From Bin80 sp965208025 (GTDB lineage: Bacteria; Bacteroidota; Rhodothermia; Rhodothermales; Bin80), in assembly GCA_965208025.1 (NCBI GenBank), contig OZ242302.1, positions 372,001 to 436,000 on the forward strand: a stretch of DNA of 64,000 nucleotides, read 5' to 3'. The notes under the pieces are model-generated. The model saw only the letters and a program-made list of their open reading frames with translations. It was not told the origin of the DNA and searched no databases. How positions within the stretch are numbered: position 1 is the first letter of the stretch; each line of letters opens with the position of its first letter. Shown piece after piece: positions 49,633 through 58,545 of this stretch. A program made the position numbers and the translations under genes.

Positions 49633-49651
49633 ATCGGTCATTCTGACCGAT
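49633..49651. terminator. Hairpin inside the left end of the IS
   Basis: ATCGGTCA and TGACCGAT form a perfect 8-bp stem with a TTC loop, about 105 bases before the transposase start. A second AT-rich hairpin follows. Such structures in IS ends often block read-through from outside promoters; that role here is inferred. Confidence 0.4.
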
Positions 49652-49756
49652 AAATTGCCTTTTTCGGGCAAATTGGTACGAAATTCCTTCAATTTGGGTC
49701 ATTTAGGACCTTTTTCCCCCCTTGGGAAGTTCTGTTTAGGTCAAAAATGTGTACCC

Positions 49757-51526
49757 ATGTGCGTCTCCCGAATTCCCAACCGAAACTCCAAGCCCACTTG
49801 GCTCATTCGCGAGTCCCAACGAAATGGAGAAAAAATTGACAAAATCACCATCCTCAATATTACCAAACTGCCCTTACCCCTCATCATGCAGATCCGTGAA
49901 CTCCTCCGCGGAGCCAGTGCCTTCAAGTCCGTCCATGATCTCTTTGAACGACTCGGATCCCAAGCCCATGGACATGTTGCCCTTGTCTTGGGGATGGTCC
50001 GAAAACTAAAAGTCCCTGCCTTGCTTCACGCCAAAAATTCCCGGAATCGACGGCTCGTCCTCGGGATGATTACCGCACGCGTTCTAACTCAGGCTAGCAA
50101 GCTGGCCGCCCGTACCTTGCTTGATGTCAATTCGGCGTCTTCCACGCTCAATGAAGAACTGGCCCTCAAGCGGGTAGATGCCGATGATCTGTATGAGGCC
50201 ATGGACTGGTTGCACAAGCAAAAGACCGCCATTGAATGCCGACTGGCCAAGAAACATCTCCGGGAAGGCTCCATGGTGCTCTACGATCTGACCAGCAGTT
50301 ATGTAGAAGGGAAGCAGAACGAATGGGCGGAGTTTGGATACAGTCGGGACCGCAAACGCGGAAAGAAGCAGATCGTCATCGGGCTATTGACGGGTCCAGA
50401 GGGCTGTCCGGTGGCGGTAGATGTATTCAAAGGCAATACCGCGGATCCCACTACGCTTGCGGTACAGGTGAAGAAGATACGTGAAACGTTTGGTCTCGAG
50501 CATGTCGTTCTGGTGGGAGACCGGGGGGTGACGCAGAAAGGGATTCGGGAAGCACTCCTTCCCGTCGGTCTGGACTGGATCACAGCCATGCGCAAGGACA
50601 GTCTCCGCAAAGTGGTGGAAGCGGCAAAGACGACCGAGATGAGTTTATTTGATGAGCAGGACTTCATGCAGTTAAAATCAGAGGATTACCCCAACGATCG
50701 TCTGATTCTATGCAGAAATCCGATTCAGAAAGAAAGGAAGCAGATTCGGCGAGAAGAGCGTCTGGTCAAGACGGAGGAAGCCTTGGAGAGGATCGTGAAG
50801 GCAACCCAGCGCACCGAGAACCCGCTCAAACGAGAGGCGGAGATTGGAGTACGGGTAGGCAAGGTACTTGAGAAGCAGAAGACGGGAAGGTTTTTCACGT
50901 ATGAGGTCAAGGAGGGACACTTCATGTATGCCCGGGATTTGGAGGCGATTCAGAACGCAGAACGTCTGGATGGTGTGTATGCAATTCGGACCAGTCTGAA
51001 AGAGGATCCGTCTGACGAAGATGTGGTCTCGGACTACAAGCGTCTCTCGGCGGTGGAGCAGGCGTTCCGCTCCTTCAAAAAGATTTCGTTGAAGGTTCAA
51101 CCCACTCATCACCGGACGAAGGACCGAGTCACAGGCCATGTATTTTTGTGTATGCTGGCATACTATGTGGAGTATCACCTGCGTAACGTCTTAGCTCCGA
51201 TCCTGTTTGGAGAGGATGATCCAGAGGGGAAAGCGGCGCAACGAACCAGCGTAGTTGCGCCGGTGAAACGTTCGGAACAGGCGAACAAGAAGGTGCAGTC
51301 CAAGCGGACTCCGAAGGGAGAACAGGTCATGAGCTTTGAAAGCCTGTTGAACGAACTCCGTGGACTCAGTCGCATTGAGGGCAAACTCAATATTGTTGCC
51401 GGTGAGGCCTCCTTGGCGACCTACATCGCAGATGTGAACGCAATACAGAAACGGGCTTTTGAACTGGCAGGGATCAAGCTGGCGCCCGGCAGTGTGAAGG
51501 GATCAAGCTGGCGCCCGGCAGTGTGA
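49757..51526 (+). CDS. IS1634-family transposase
   Basis: About 589 residues from the ATG at 49757; the frame is open upstream to 49655 but that part is inside the IS end and reads as non-protein. It is a DDE transposase with a beta-strand insertion: the first aspartate is in VLYDLTSSYVEG, the second in VVLVGDRGVTQKG, and the glutamate in RLSAVEQAFRSFK. A basic coiled segment (residues ~340-400) lies between. A 29-bp tandem duplication at the 3' end shifts the last residues, replacing a final KG with GSSWRPAV; the core is not affected. Confidence 0.9.
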   Translation: MCVSRIPNRNSKPTWLIRESQRNGEKIDKITILNITKLPLPLIMQIRELLRGASAFKSVHDLFERLGSQAHGHVALVLGMVRKLKVPALLHAKNSRNRRLVLGMITARVLTQASKLAARTLLDVNSASSTLNEELALKRVDADDLYEAMDWLHKQKTAIECRLAKKHLREGSMVLYDLTSSYVEGKQNEWAEFGYSRDRKRGKKQIVIGLLTGPEGCPVAVDVFKGNTADPTTLAVQVKKIRETFGLEHVVLVGDRGVTQKGIREALLPVGLDWITAMRKDSLRKVVEAAKTTEMSLFDEQDFMQLKSEDYPNDRLILCRNPIQKERKQIRREERLVKTEEALERIVKATQRTENPLKREAEIGVRVGKVLEKQKTGRFFTYEVKEGHFMYARDLEAIQNAERLDGVYAIRTSLKEDPSDEDVVSDYKRLSAVEQAFRSFKKISLKVQPTHHRTKDRVTGHVFLCMLAYYVEYHLRNVLAPILFGEDDPEGKAAQRTSVVAPVKRSEQANKKVQSKRTPKGEQVMSFESLLNELRGLSRIEGKLNIVAGEASLATYIADVNAIQKRAFELAGIKLAPGSVKGSSWRPAV

Positions 51527-51528
51527 AG
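51471..51528 (+). repeat. Perfect 29-bp tandem duplication at the transposase 3' end
   Basis: The unit starts GGATCAAGCTGGCG and ends GTGTGAAG. It occurs twice head to tail with no mismatch. As 29 is not a multiple of three, the second copy is read in another frame, ending at a TGA within it. With one copy the protein would stop at a TAA just downstream after SVKG. The lack of divergence means the event is recent. Confidence 0.95.
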
Positions 51529-51652
51529 GGATAAACCTGGAGGACGTACCTGCAAAGTCGCATGCAAGCAGGAGAGAATTTGTCCTCAAAAAGTCAAAAA
51601 AATGTAGGAAAAGTATGCTCAGAGACAGGAGAGAAGGGGGGTAACTTTAGTC

Positions 51653-51703
51653 AAGACGTCCGAATAGGGATTGCGAAGCTTCACCGATTTTCTGAATACG
51701 GGC
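51653..51703 (-). pseudogene. Short fragment of ppc
   Basis: About 50 bases match ppc at 54458-54506 with only a few changes and in the same orientation. It corresponds to the ppc-coded segment around RKSVNLRNPYSDVL near the enzyme C-terminus. It touches the IS1634 right end on one side and, within the shared string TACGGGC, passes directly into argG sequence on the other. Confidence 0.88.
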
Positions 51704-51883
51704 ATCAACTTGGAAATGCTCTTTTGCTCCAAGTTCTATGGAATGAGTTCGTAGAGCCGATTCGTCCAGAGTTGCACCTGTATTCACAGTGACCGTATAT
51801 ACATCCATCCCGTACTTTTCACGCAAGTACGGGATGGAAGAAGATGTATCCAGACCGTCGCTGAAAGCCAGTACAATTCCCAT
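51698..51883 (-). pseudogene. 5' fragment of a second argG copy
   Basis: The first 61 codons of an argininosuccinate synthase, clearly related to 44591-44777 but diverged at several codons (for example SDGLDTS in place of the PP-loop SGGLDTS, which would kill ATP binding). After VDAR the homology stops at the junction with the ppc fragment. It reads toward the left, as the intact argG does. Confidence 0.92.
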
Positions 51884-51886
51884 CTT

Positions 51887-51930
51887 TTTAGTGCCTTCCC
51901 GAAATCATGGGTTTTCGGGAAAGCACTAAA
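51887..51930. repeat. 44-base near-perfect hairpin in place of moaA
   Basis: TTTAGTGCCTTCCCGAAA pairs with TTTCGGGAAAGCACTAAA, 17 of 18 positions, around an 8-base loop. It lies exactly between the start codon of the argG fragment and the start of the EEP fragment, where the intact locus has moaA. It could be a small palindromic mobile element or the remnant of one; a bidirectional terminator is an alternative. Confidence 0.7.
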
Positions 51931-51936
51931 TAACAA

Positions 51937-52315
51937 ATATTTTGACTATCTTGGGACGTAGGTTCGGTATGAGAGTGCAAAGCTATTGTCAGGGTATATC
52001 AATGAGTTTTCCGAGCCAGTGATCTTGCTGGGGGATTTAAATTCCAAATCAGACTCTCCCACCATTGTTGTGTTGATGACAGAGGGAGACATGCAGGATG
52101 CATTCATAGGAAGTGTGAGGCCAAATCAAGGGTCTGTTGGCACATTATAGTGACTTTACGGTGCGGAAGAATTTTGACGAAGCCCCGCGGATTGATTACA
52201 TTCTACTCTCCTATCATTGGAGAGTGATCAGCTATGAGGCTAATGTTTCAATTCAGAATGGCAGATACATTTCTGATCATTTGCCAGTTAAGGTTCAACT
52301 TCAACTGAGTGAGTA
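51937..52315 (+). pseudogene. 3' fragment of a second EEP-hydrolase gene
   Basis: This matches 46483-46860 along its whole length. Homology begins at TTTTGACTATCTTGGGACG and ends at CAACTGAGTGAGTA, with many substitutions and a one-base insertion near 52145 that creates stops. The final catalytic text ISDHLPVKVQLQLS is conserved in a shifted frame. The first half of the gene and moaA are missing upstream. Confidence 0.93.
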
Positions 52316-52447
52316 TTTATCTTTTGTATATAAAGAGTAAGAGCTGGGGCCTGTGAGATAGTCTAAATTAAGAAAAGATGAGATATTTGTTCTATTGATT
52401 CAGGTATATATTAATCGTTGATCACGAATGAAGTCCAAAAGTATTTC

Positions 52448-54197
52448 ATGAAAATATCTGATCAGGAAATCCGTCAGCGCCTCCTGCGTCTGGGTGAGGA
52501 CAGTAATTGGGAATTTAAGCAGATTGAATTCAATGGCAATCGGCCAATTGCACCTAGGCGAGATGATCTAGCCGACGAAATAGTCGCGTTTGCCAATTTT
52601 CAAGGAGGCGTGATCGTGTGTAGAATCACGGATGACGGGAAAATTCAGGGAATGACAAAGGATCAAATGGGGGGAGTTGAATAAACTACTGAGCGAGATT
52701 AGCACTTATACAATTAAACCTCCCCTTCGCATTCAGATCAGTCATAGAGATCTTGATGGAGAATCCATTTTAATTGTTCAGATACCGCGTGGCGAATCTT
52801 TGCATTCACGGGCCGGTCATGCATTCATCAGGAATGGTTCATCCAAGCGTTGCCTTGAAAGCGATGAACAATTACGAATAGCACAAAGACGAGCTCAGAG
52901 CCGCTATTCGTGGTTTGATCATCAAGTAGTCCCCAATACTGGATTCCAATCTCTTGAAGAACGCCTATGGGAACCCTTACTCAGCGCGACTGGAGAAACC
53001 GACCCTCGTCGTGCGCTCAAGAATCTGAAGCTCCTTACCGATGATGAGGAGAACATAGAAAGAGCTACAATTGCTGGAATCCTCCTCTGCACGAAAATGC
53101 CGCAAACTTGGCTACCATATGCTACCATTATGGCTACTCAATATCGCGGCAACGATCGTGCATCAGGCCAATTAGATTCTCAAGAGATTCAGGGCCCGTT
53201 AACTGATCAGATTACGGATGCAGTTAAGTTTGTAGTACGAAATATGCGTGTATCTTCCCGAAAGACACCCGCCCGCGAAGATGTACCTCAGTATAGTAAA
53301 GCGGCTGTATTTGAGGCAGTGGTCAACGCCGTAGTACATCAAGACTATTCCACATCAACCAAACGTATCAGACTTTCAATGTTCAAGAATCGTCTGGAAA
53401 TTGACGTCCCTGGTCAGCTCCTCAATGGGATGACGATTGATGGGATGGCTTCAATCCAGGCAACCCGTAATGAGGTATTAGCCTCGGTCTTCGGGCGCAT
53501 TCCCGTGAATAATATTCCTGGCTCCCAACATCGTGGATACTTGATGGAACGGCGTGGAGATGGAGTTTCTATCATATTCAGGGAGACTAAGGAGGTTTCT
53601 GGTCGTAATCCAGAATATACGATGGTTGATAAATCAAACCTGAATCTAATCATTCCCGCCGCAAAACTTGAACTTACTCCATCAGATGCCACAGTCACGA
53701 TCCATTCGGAGGGTAGTCCGCTTGAAGGTGCAGATGTTCTAGTACTGTTTCCAAATAAAACTTGGCACCGTTCTAAAACCAACGAAGCTGGTGAGGCAGA
53801 GTTTGATCTTCACACGACGCATCTACCCATGACTGTGTATGCTGCATTACATGGGTTCGCGAAAGGGCTAGTTCAGGAGTGGGTTCCTAGTCAGGGTGGA
53901 CTCATGATTGAATTGATACCACTTGAGGACGGTGGAACAGTTATTTTTACGAACGGAACTGGTATGGTACCCGGATTAAATGGCCGACTCAATCCGATTC
54001 GTGATACCTTCGATCGAATGTACCTTTACGCTGATAATATTTCAATTGAGGAGGGCAGGCCTCAGCCAGTCCATTTCCGAATCGGGAAACCGCTGAGGGT
54101 AACAGATGCTTACGGAGTTGAAATGTCAATCACCATCAAGGACTTCGCTGGACAGTCTGCATTGGTAGAGTATGCGCCAATTGATCTGCCCTCATAA
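52448..54197 (+). pseudogene. AlbA_2/Schlafen-like ATP-binding protein gene, frameshifted in a G6 tract
   Basis: The first frame (ATG 52448, ending 52684) has the AlbA_2 N-terminal domain: LGEDSNWEFKQIEF and DEIVAFANFQGGVIVCRI. The second frame, to 54197, continues the domain (TIKPPLRIQI, HAFIRNGSSKR) and then has the ATPase_4 part with AVFEAVVNAVVHQDYS, followed by a C-terminal carboxypeptidase-regulatory-like beta domain, about residues 390-580. They join perfectly if one G is removed from the six at 52669-52674 (giving QMGELNKLLSEI). The full protein would have 582 residues. The tract could be a true mutation, a slippage-based on/off switch or a sequencing error. Such proteins are often regulators or defence factors. 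Confidence 0.8.
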
Positions 54198-54328
54198 GAA
54201 AGACCGACATGACCAGATATCTTTATGTGACAAGTTCGTCCAAACGGTGCCAGAAAAACTCCAGCATTTCTAATTTTTAGCCATTCCTATTGCACTGGAT
54301 TCGTTTTGATTTCACCTCGCAAGAATTC

Positions 54329-57079
54329 CTATCCAGTACTCTGCATTGCGGCTGCGATCCCGTTCACGCTGAGGAGTAGTGCGTGAACCAGCCTCTCTTT
54401 ATCTGACTCCACATTCTTGCGACTTCGCCTGATTAACTCAACCTGAAGGAGATTCAGGACGTCCGAATAGGGATTGCGAAGATTCACTGATTTTCTGAAT
54501 ACGGGCACATGACTATACAGATTTTCGTGACCTGTTATTTCAAGTATAGCTTTTTCAGCTTTCTCATAGTCCTGAATGATGCGTTGATGAATTCGCTCGG
54601 CTGTACCAAGATCTGAGGCTAAGGATGCATATTCAGAGGCTACCTCCAATCGCGTCCGTGCCATCTCACGTTGAGCACTATTCAGTGCAGCTTCAAAGAA
54701 TGGCCATTCCTTATACATGCGTCGGAGATCAGATGAATGATTTTTCAAAACTCCTTGTAATGCATCACCGGCGCCGTACCATCCAGGAACGATATATCGA
54801 GTTTGTATCCACGCAAAGACCCATGGAATCGCACGCAGATCATCAAAATCTACCTGATGAACGGAACCCCGAGAAACTGGTCTGGAAGCAATGGGCAGAC
54901 GACTGATCTGATCTATTGGAGTAGCCGAAGCGTACCACGGCCAGAATTCGGGATCATCAATCAATGACCGATAAGCTTGCATAGATTCATCGGCGATCCG
55001 CTGCATAATTGCGGCGTCCTCTTTTTCGTCTGCAACTCTAAGAGGAGCAATGAGCATTGCACGCACAATCTGTTCAAGGTGACGGTGAGCGATCGCGGGA
55101 AGGGCATACCGGAAAGAAATGACCTCGCCCTGCTCAGTAAACCGGATCCGACCATTATGAATGATCCGAGGCATGGCAATGATTGCCTGACCTGCACGTC
55201 CACCTCCACGTCCAACGGTACCCCCACGACCATGAAATAGCCTAAGATCAATCCCCGCATCCTTACAGATCCTGCCGATGTGTCCCTGTGCTTGATGCAG
55301 CGCCCAGTTTGCCATCCAGTAGCCACCATCCTTGTTACTATCCGAATAGCCAAGCATAATCTCTTGGAGATTATTGCGATGCTCCAGGTGTATTTTATAG
55401 ACTGGATGTTCAAACATCCCCGTGAGTAACTTCCCGGCAAGATTCAGGTCTTCAATCGTTTCAAATAGGGGAACCACATCAATTGGAGAAACCACCTTCC
55501 CCTCATCAATCCGCCAAAGTCCAACTTCTTTTGACAGCAAGAGGACTTCAAGGACATGACTCACCGCATGGGTCATACTGATCACATAGCTCCCAAATGC
55601 ACTTGGAGACCTTTCAATGACCTCCTTAATCACAGCAAAAGTATTAAGGATCTCCTGGACATCTTCCGATAAAGTTGCTCCGTGGGGCAATAAAGGTCTT
55701 GGATTTTGTAACTCATTTGTTAAGAGTTCCAACTTATCCGATTCATCCATCCCCAAATAGTCTTCACATACCTTGGATAACTCAAATAATTTATGAACAA
55801 CCCTGCCGTGATGCCGGCTATGTTGACGGACATCTAAGGAAACCATATGAAATCCGAACGCCTGAGCCTGTAGAATGAGTTTGCCCAACCGCCCATGCGA
55901 AACCAATGTAGCGTATCCTGCTTCTTCCAGAGCATGGGCCAATATTTGTAAGTCAGATATAAAACTCTTGCTATCATAGATACCAAAATCCCCATCTCTA
56001 GCTAATTTAATCCGTTGCATCATAAAGCTGATCTTTCGGCGGAATGGCTCTTGCACAAATTGTCTTGCATGATGCGAGCTTAGACGAAGTACTTCTTCAT
56101 CATTCTGGATTGAATCATAAAGAATCTGTGGGATTTCCAACTGCAGTTCGGAGAGACTCAAGTCTCTACGTAAGAGTCGCAAATCTTCCAGATAGCGGGC
56201 CAAAGCAGTTCGACGATGCATAGAGAAGGTTTGTCGAGTTATTTCGGCAGTCACGTTCGGATTCCCGTCTCGGTCACCTCCGATCCAGGATCGATATTTA
56301 AGAAATACAGGGACATCCACCTTCTGATCATAATGGCGCTCAATTGCACTGACCACATCACGATGAATATGAGGAACCGTTTCCCAGATGGAATTTCGGA
56401 GATAATGAAGACCATTCTCTACTTCGTCAATTACAGTTGGCTTACTTGCACGCACTTTATCAGATGCAACGAGTAACCCGATTTGATTATGCAACTGGTG
56501 AAGCAGTTGATTCCGCTCTCCCGGAGTCGGTTTACTGTTTCTGAGCTGATCAATTAAGGATGCCAGATGCTCCTGTTTATATAAGATCGTACGACGTCTA
56601 GCCTCCGTGGGATGGGCCGTAAGCGTAGGCTGTATATCTAGTCGTTTTAGTAGATTCACCACATCTTCAAGTGAATAGTTTGCCTTGTGAAGAATCCCCA
56701 CCGCTTCATCAATAGAATCCACTCGGTCAACTTCTGGAAGGAGCCGTGCACGCTCGCGATTAATTCGGATAATTTCCTGCTGCTCACTCTGGTTCACCAG
56801 ATAGAAGAACGTTGTATAAGCCCTGAGGAGCCATTCAATATCTTGGAGTTCAAGTCCTTCAATACGTTCAATCACTTGAATTCGTAGACTCGGATCCTGC
56901 TCATTGATTGCCTGTTTCGTCAGATGTCTCAACTCTTCAACTAATCCCAGCATCTTGGGACTTGCCTGATCCGAAATAACTCGTCCAAGGAGTCCACCTA
57001 ATAAATTGATCTGCTCGCTTAGAGGTACGGAAATGCCCGTACCCTGTGCCTCAAAACTTAAACCTTGCCAAGAATTCAT
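54329..57079 (-). CDS. ppc: Phosphoenolpyruvate carboxylase
   Basis: This 916-residue enzyme adds bicarbonate to PEP to make oxaloacetate for the TCA cycle and the aspartate family. The ATG at 57079 is preferred to one 20 codons upstream whose extension is unlike the family. Catalytic landmarks are PTLTAHPTEARRRTIL with the essential histidine, GYSDSNKDGGYWMANW, the loop FHGRGGTVGRGGGRAG, and the C-terminal VNGIAAAMQSTG. The usual C-terminal NTG is thus NG-containing and altered (the protein ends STG), worth noting because the C-terminus lies at the active site. Convergent with the AlbA_2 gene; a fragment of its own 3' part lies 2.8 kb away at 51653-51703. Confidence 0.95.
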   Translation of the reverse strand: MNSWQGLSFEAQGTGISVPLSEQINLLGGLLGRVISDQASPKMLGLVEELRHLTKQAINEQDPSLRIQVIERIEGLELQDIEWLLRAYTTFFYLVNQSEQQEIIRINRERARLLPEVDRVDSIDEAVGILHKANYSLEDVVNLLKRLDIQPTLTAHPTEARRRTILYKQEHLASLIDQLRNSKPTPGERNQLLHQLHNQIGLLVASDKVRASKPTVIDEVENGLHYLRNSIWETVPHIHRDVVSAIERHYDQKVDVPVFLKYRSWIGGDRDGNPNVTAEITRQTFSMHRRTALARYLEDLRLLRRDLSLSELQLEIPQILYDSIQNDEEVLRLSSHHARQFVQEPFRRKISFMMQRIKLARDGDFGIYDSKSFISDLQILAHALEEAGYATLVSHGRLGKLILQAQAFGFHMVSLDVRQHSRHHGRVVHKLFELSKVCEDYLGMDESDKLELLTNELQNPRPLLPHGATLSEDVQEILNTFAVIKEVIERSPSAFGSYVISMTHAVSHVLEVLLLSKEVGLWRIDEGKVVSPIDVVPLFETIEDLNLAGKLLTGMFEHPVYKIHLEHRNNLQEIMLGYSDSNKDGGYWMANWALHQAQGHIGRICKDAGIDLRLFHGRGGTVGRGGGRAGQAIIAMPRIIHNGRIRFTEQGEVISFRYALPAIAHRHLEQIVRAMLIAPLRVADEKEDAAIMQRIADESMQAYRSLIDDPEFWPWYASATPIDQISRLPIASRPVSRGSVHQVDFDDLRAIPWVFAWIQTRYIVPGWYGAGDALQGVLKNHSSDLRRMYKEWPFFEAALNSAQREMARTRLEVASEYASLASDLGTAERIHQRIIQDYEKAEKAILEITGHENLYSHVPVFRKSVNLRNPYSDVLNLLQVELIRRSRKNVESDKERLVHALLLSVNGIAAAMQSTG

Positions 57080-57208
57080 ACTTGAATATGTTTGAATAAT
57101 AAGTCGTATAAAATAAGCGCATGAAGCAAAGTTTCGCAAATCAAAATTGAATATGAGAAATTTTTCTTGCTAAATGGCACAAATAACCGAGTTATTAGAA
57201 TAATTGTC

Positions 57209-57216
57209 TATATTTG
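57209..57216 (+). promoter_or_regulatory. TAnnTTTG -7-like promoter element for the HU gene
   Basis: TATATTTG fits the Bacteroidota-type -7 element and lies 50 bases before the HU ATG, nearly the same spacing as TACGTTTG upstream of the ACP gene. The leader holds AAACTTAAA at 57246-57254 and no Shine-Dalgarno. No -33 partner is evident. Confidence 0.45.
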
Positions 57217-57258
57217 GGAATTATCAACAAACATTCACATCAACTAAACTTAAATTCC

Positions 57259-57546
57259 ATGACTAAGGCAGACCTCGTAACATCAGTTGCACATAAAACC
57301 GGCTTATCTAAGCTGGAGACTAAAGCTGCCATTGCTGCATTCTGGGAGACAGTCGAAGAAGCACTGATTAAGGGAGAATCTCTTGAACTCCGCAAAATTG
57401 GTACTTTCCGGACTCAGCATCGGAAAGCACGTATGGCGCGTAATCCCTCAACTGGCGAGCAAGTACCCGTAGCGGCTAGCATAGCCCCGGTATTCAAACC
57501 ATCCAAAGACTTCAAAAATCGTGTTAATTCAGCCATGAGCAAATAA
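57259..57546 (+). CDS. HU/IHF-family DNA-binding protein
   Basis: A 95-residue histone-like protein that bends and compacts DNA. The N-terminal helices (MTKADLVTSVAHKTGLSKLE) and the beta-arm with the signature GTFRTQHRKARMARNP are typical; in the arm the RNPSTGE sequence carries the intercalating proline. An in-frame start 15 codons upstream lies beyond the likely transcription start and is rejected. It is the first gene of a run that continues with the zinc-ribbon/TPR gene 3 bases later. Confidence 0.94.
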   Translation: MTKADLVTSVAHKTGLSKLETKAAIAAFWETVEEALIKGESLELRKIGTFRTQHRKARMARNPSTGEQVPVAASIAPVFKPSKDFKNRVNSAMSK

Positions 57547-57549
57547 GCC

Positions 57550-58545
57550 ATGGTGGTCTGTGGTGAGTGTGGGGCAAAGCTCATCCACGAAAGAACCCAC
57601 TGCGATCTATGTGGTTGGGTCATTGACCATGATATACCGAAGTCCTCTGCGGCAGGTTTACCTGTAAGTACTTATTGTAATTCGTGTGGATGGGAGAATT
57701 CGGCGGATGCTAATTTCTGCTCCAAGTGTGGTTTAAATCTGCAGAACACCAAATTGGATTCCAAATCGCCCCGTCAATTCAAAAAGTCAGACAAGCGTCC
57801 GTCTTCCGTTGAATCCGGGATTGGATCACAAATTATTCCGATCATTGGGGTAGGGGGCTTACTCGTCGTAACGTTGTTTATGGTAACGTCTGCTAGTAAG
57901 CGCTCTTCCCCTGAGGAATCTAGTTCACCTACGACATCTTCTACAGGTTCTCTCCCGAGCCGTAGTGATCTCACTGGTGTACTGGCTGATCGTGTCAATG
58001 AATTGGATCAAGCGATCGCTTCAGATACCAGTGCACTATCCCTTGTATTAAAGCGTGAAAAGGTCTATGCCTTGGTGGAAGGGGAGCGATTGGATTTGGC
58101 CGCAGATCTCCAATCACAAATTGCAGAAAAGACAGGACTTCCCGAAGATTGGAAGACGGCAGGGGATTTATACTACGAGTGGATGGCGGATGAATCTGAT
58201 TCTCAGATGCGTGGGCGTGTTGCAGATCAGGCGGTTATGGCCTACCAGAAGGTTTTGGCGCTTGAATCGGATAATCATGATGTACGCACCGATATGGCTA
58301 CGGCATACTTGAACACTGGAAACCCAATGCAAGGTGTGACGGAGATTAAGAAAGTGCTTGAAGCCGACCCGACGCATTTAAACGCTAATTTCAACTACGG
58401 ACTTATGCTTGCACGCATCAATCGTAGTGAGGAAGCAATTGCTCAGCTAGAATTAGTGTTAGATCTTGCTCCAGATCCTTCTTCAATGCATTACCAGCGT
58501 GCAACTGCTTTAATCTCAACTATTCAGGAACAGATGAGTCTATGA
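57550..58545 (+). CDS. Double zinc-ribbon, single-pass membrane protein with TPR region
   Basis: A 331-residue protein of unknown function. It opens with two zinc-ribbon modules: CGECGAK with THCDLCGW, then CNSCGWEN with NFCSKCGL. A basic linker leads to one transmembrane helix (about residues 97-117, IIPIIGVGGLLVVTLFMV), then a serine-rich stretch and a TPR-like helical domain (about 200-331) with repeats of the kind AYQKVLALESDNHDVRTDMA. The zinc ribbons should be cytoplasmic and the TPRs extracytoplasmic. It sits 3 bases after HU and overlaps modA by 4 bases (ATGA). Assembly or scaffolding of envelope complexes is possible, but there is no direct clue. Confidence 0.85.
   Translation: MVVCGECGAKLIHERTHCDLCGWVIDHDIPKSSAAGLPVSTYCNSCGWENSADANFCSKCGLNLQNTKLDSKSPRQFKKSDKRPSSVESGIGSQIIPIIGVGGLLVVTLFMVTSASKRSSPEESSSPTTSSTGSLPSRSDLTGVLADRVNELDQAIASDTSALSLVLKREKVYALVEGERLDLAADLQSQIAEKTGLPEDWKTAGDLYYEWMADESDSQMRGRVADQAVMAYQKVLALESDNHDVRTDMATAYLNTGNPMQGVTEIKKVLEADPTHLNANFNYGLMLARINRSEEAIAQLELVLDLAPDPSSMHYQRATALISTIQEQMSL

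Larger units (their letters stand above)
49584..51650 (+). mobile_element. IS1634-family (IS4 superfamily) insertion sequence
   Basis: The ends match as inverted repeats: CTGAAGTTACCCCC at 49584-49597 and, reversed, CTAAAGTTACCCCCC at 51636-51650. One large transposase gene lies between. No target duplication is found: the flanks are CCAGA on the left and TCAAG on the right. This, and the fact that the right flank is directly a ppc fragment, suggests that the element took part in a rearrangement or deletion after insertion. The extra base pair GA/TC on each side may also belong to the repeat. Confidence 0.82.

Noticed and set aside
49582..51652. Target duplication for the IS1634 element
   Set aside because: Neither choice of ends (with or without the outer GA/TC) gives matching 4-8 base flanks.
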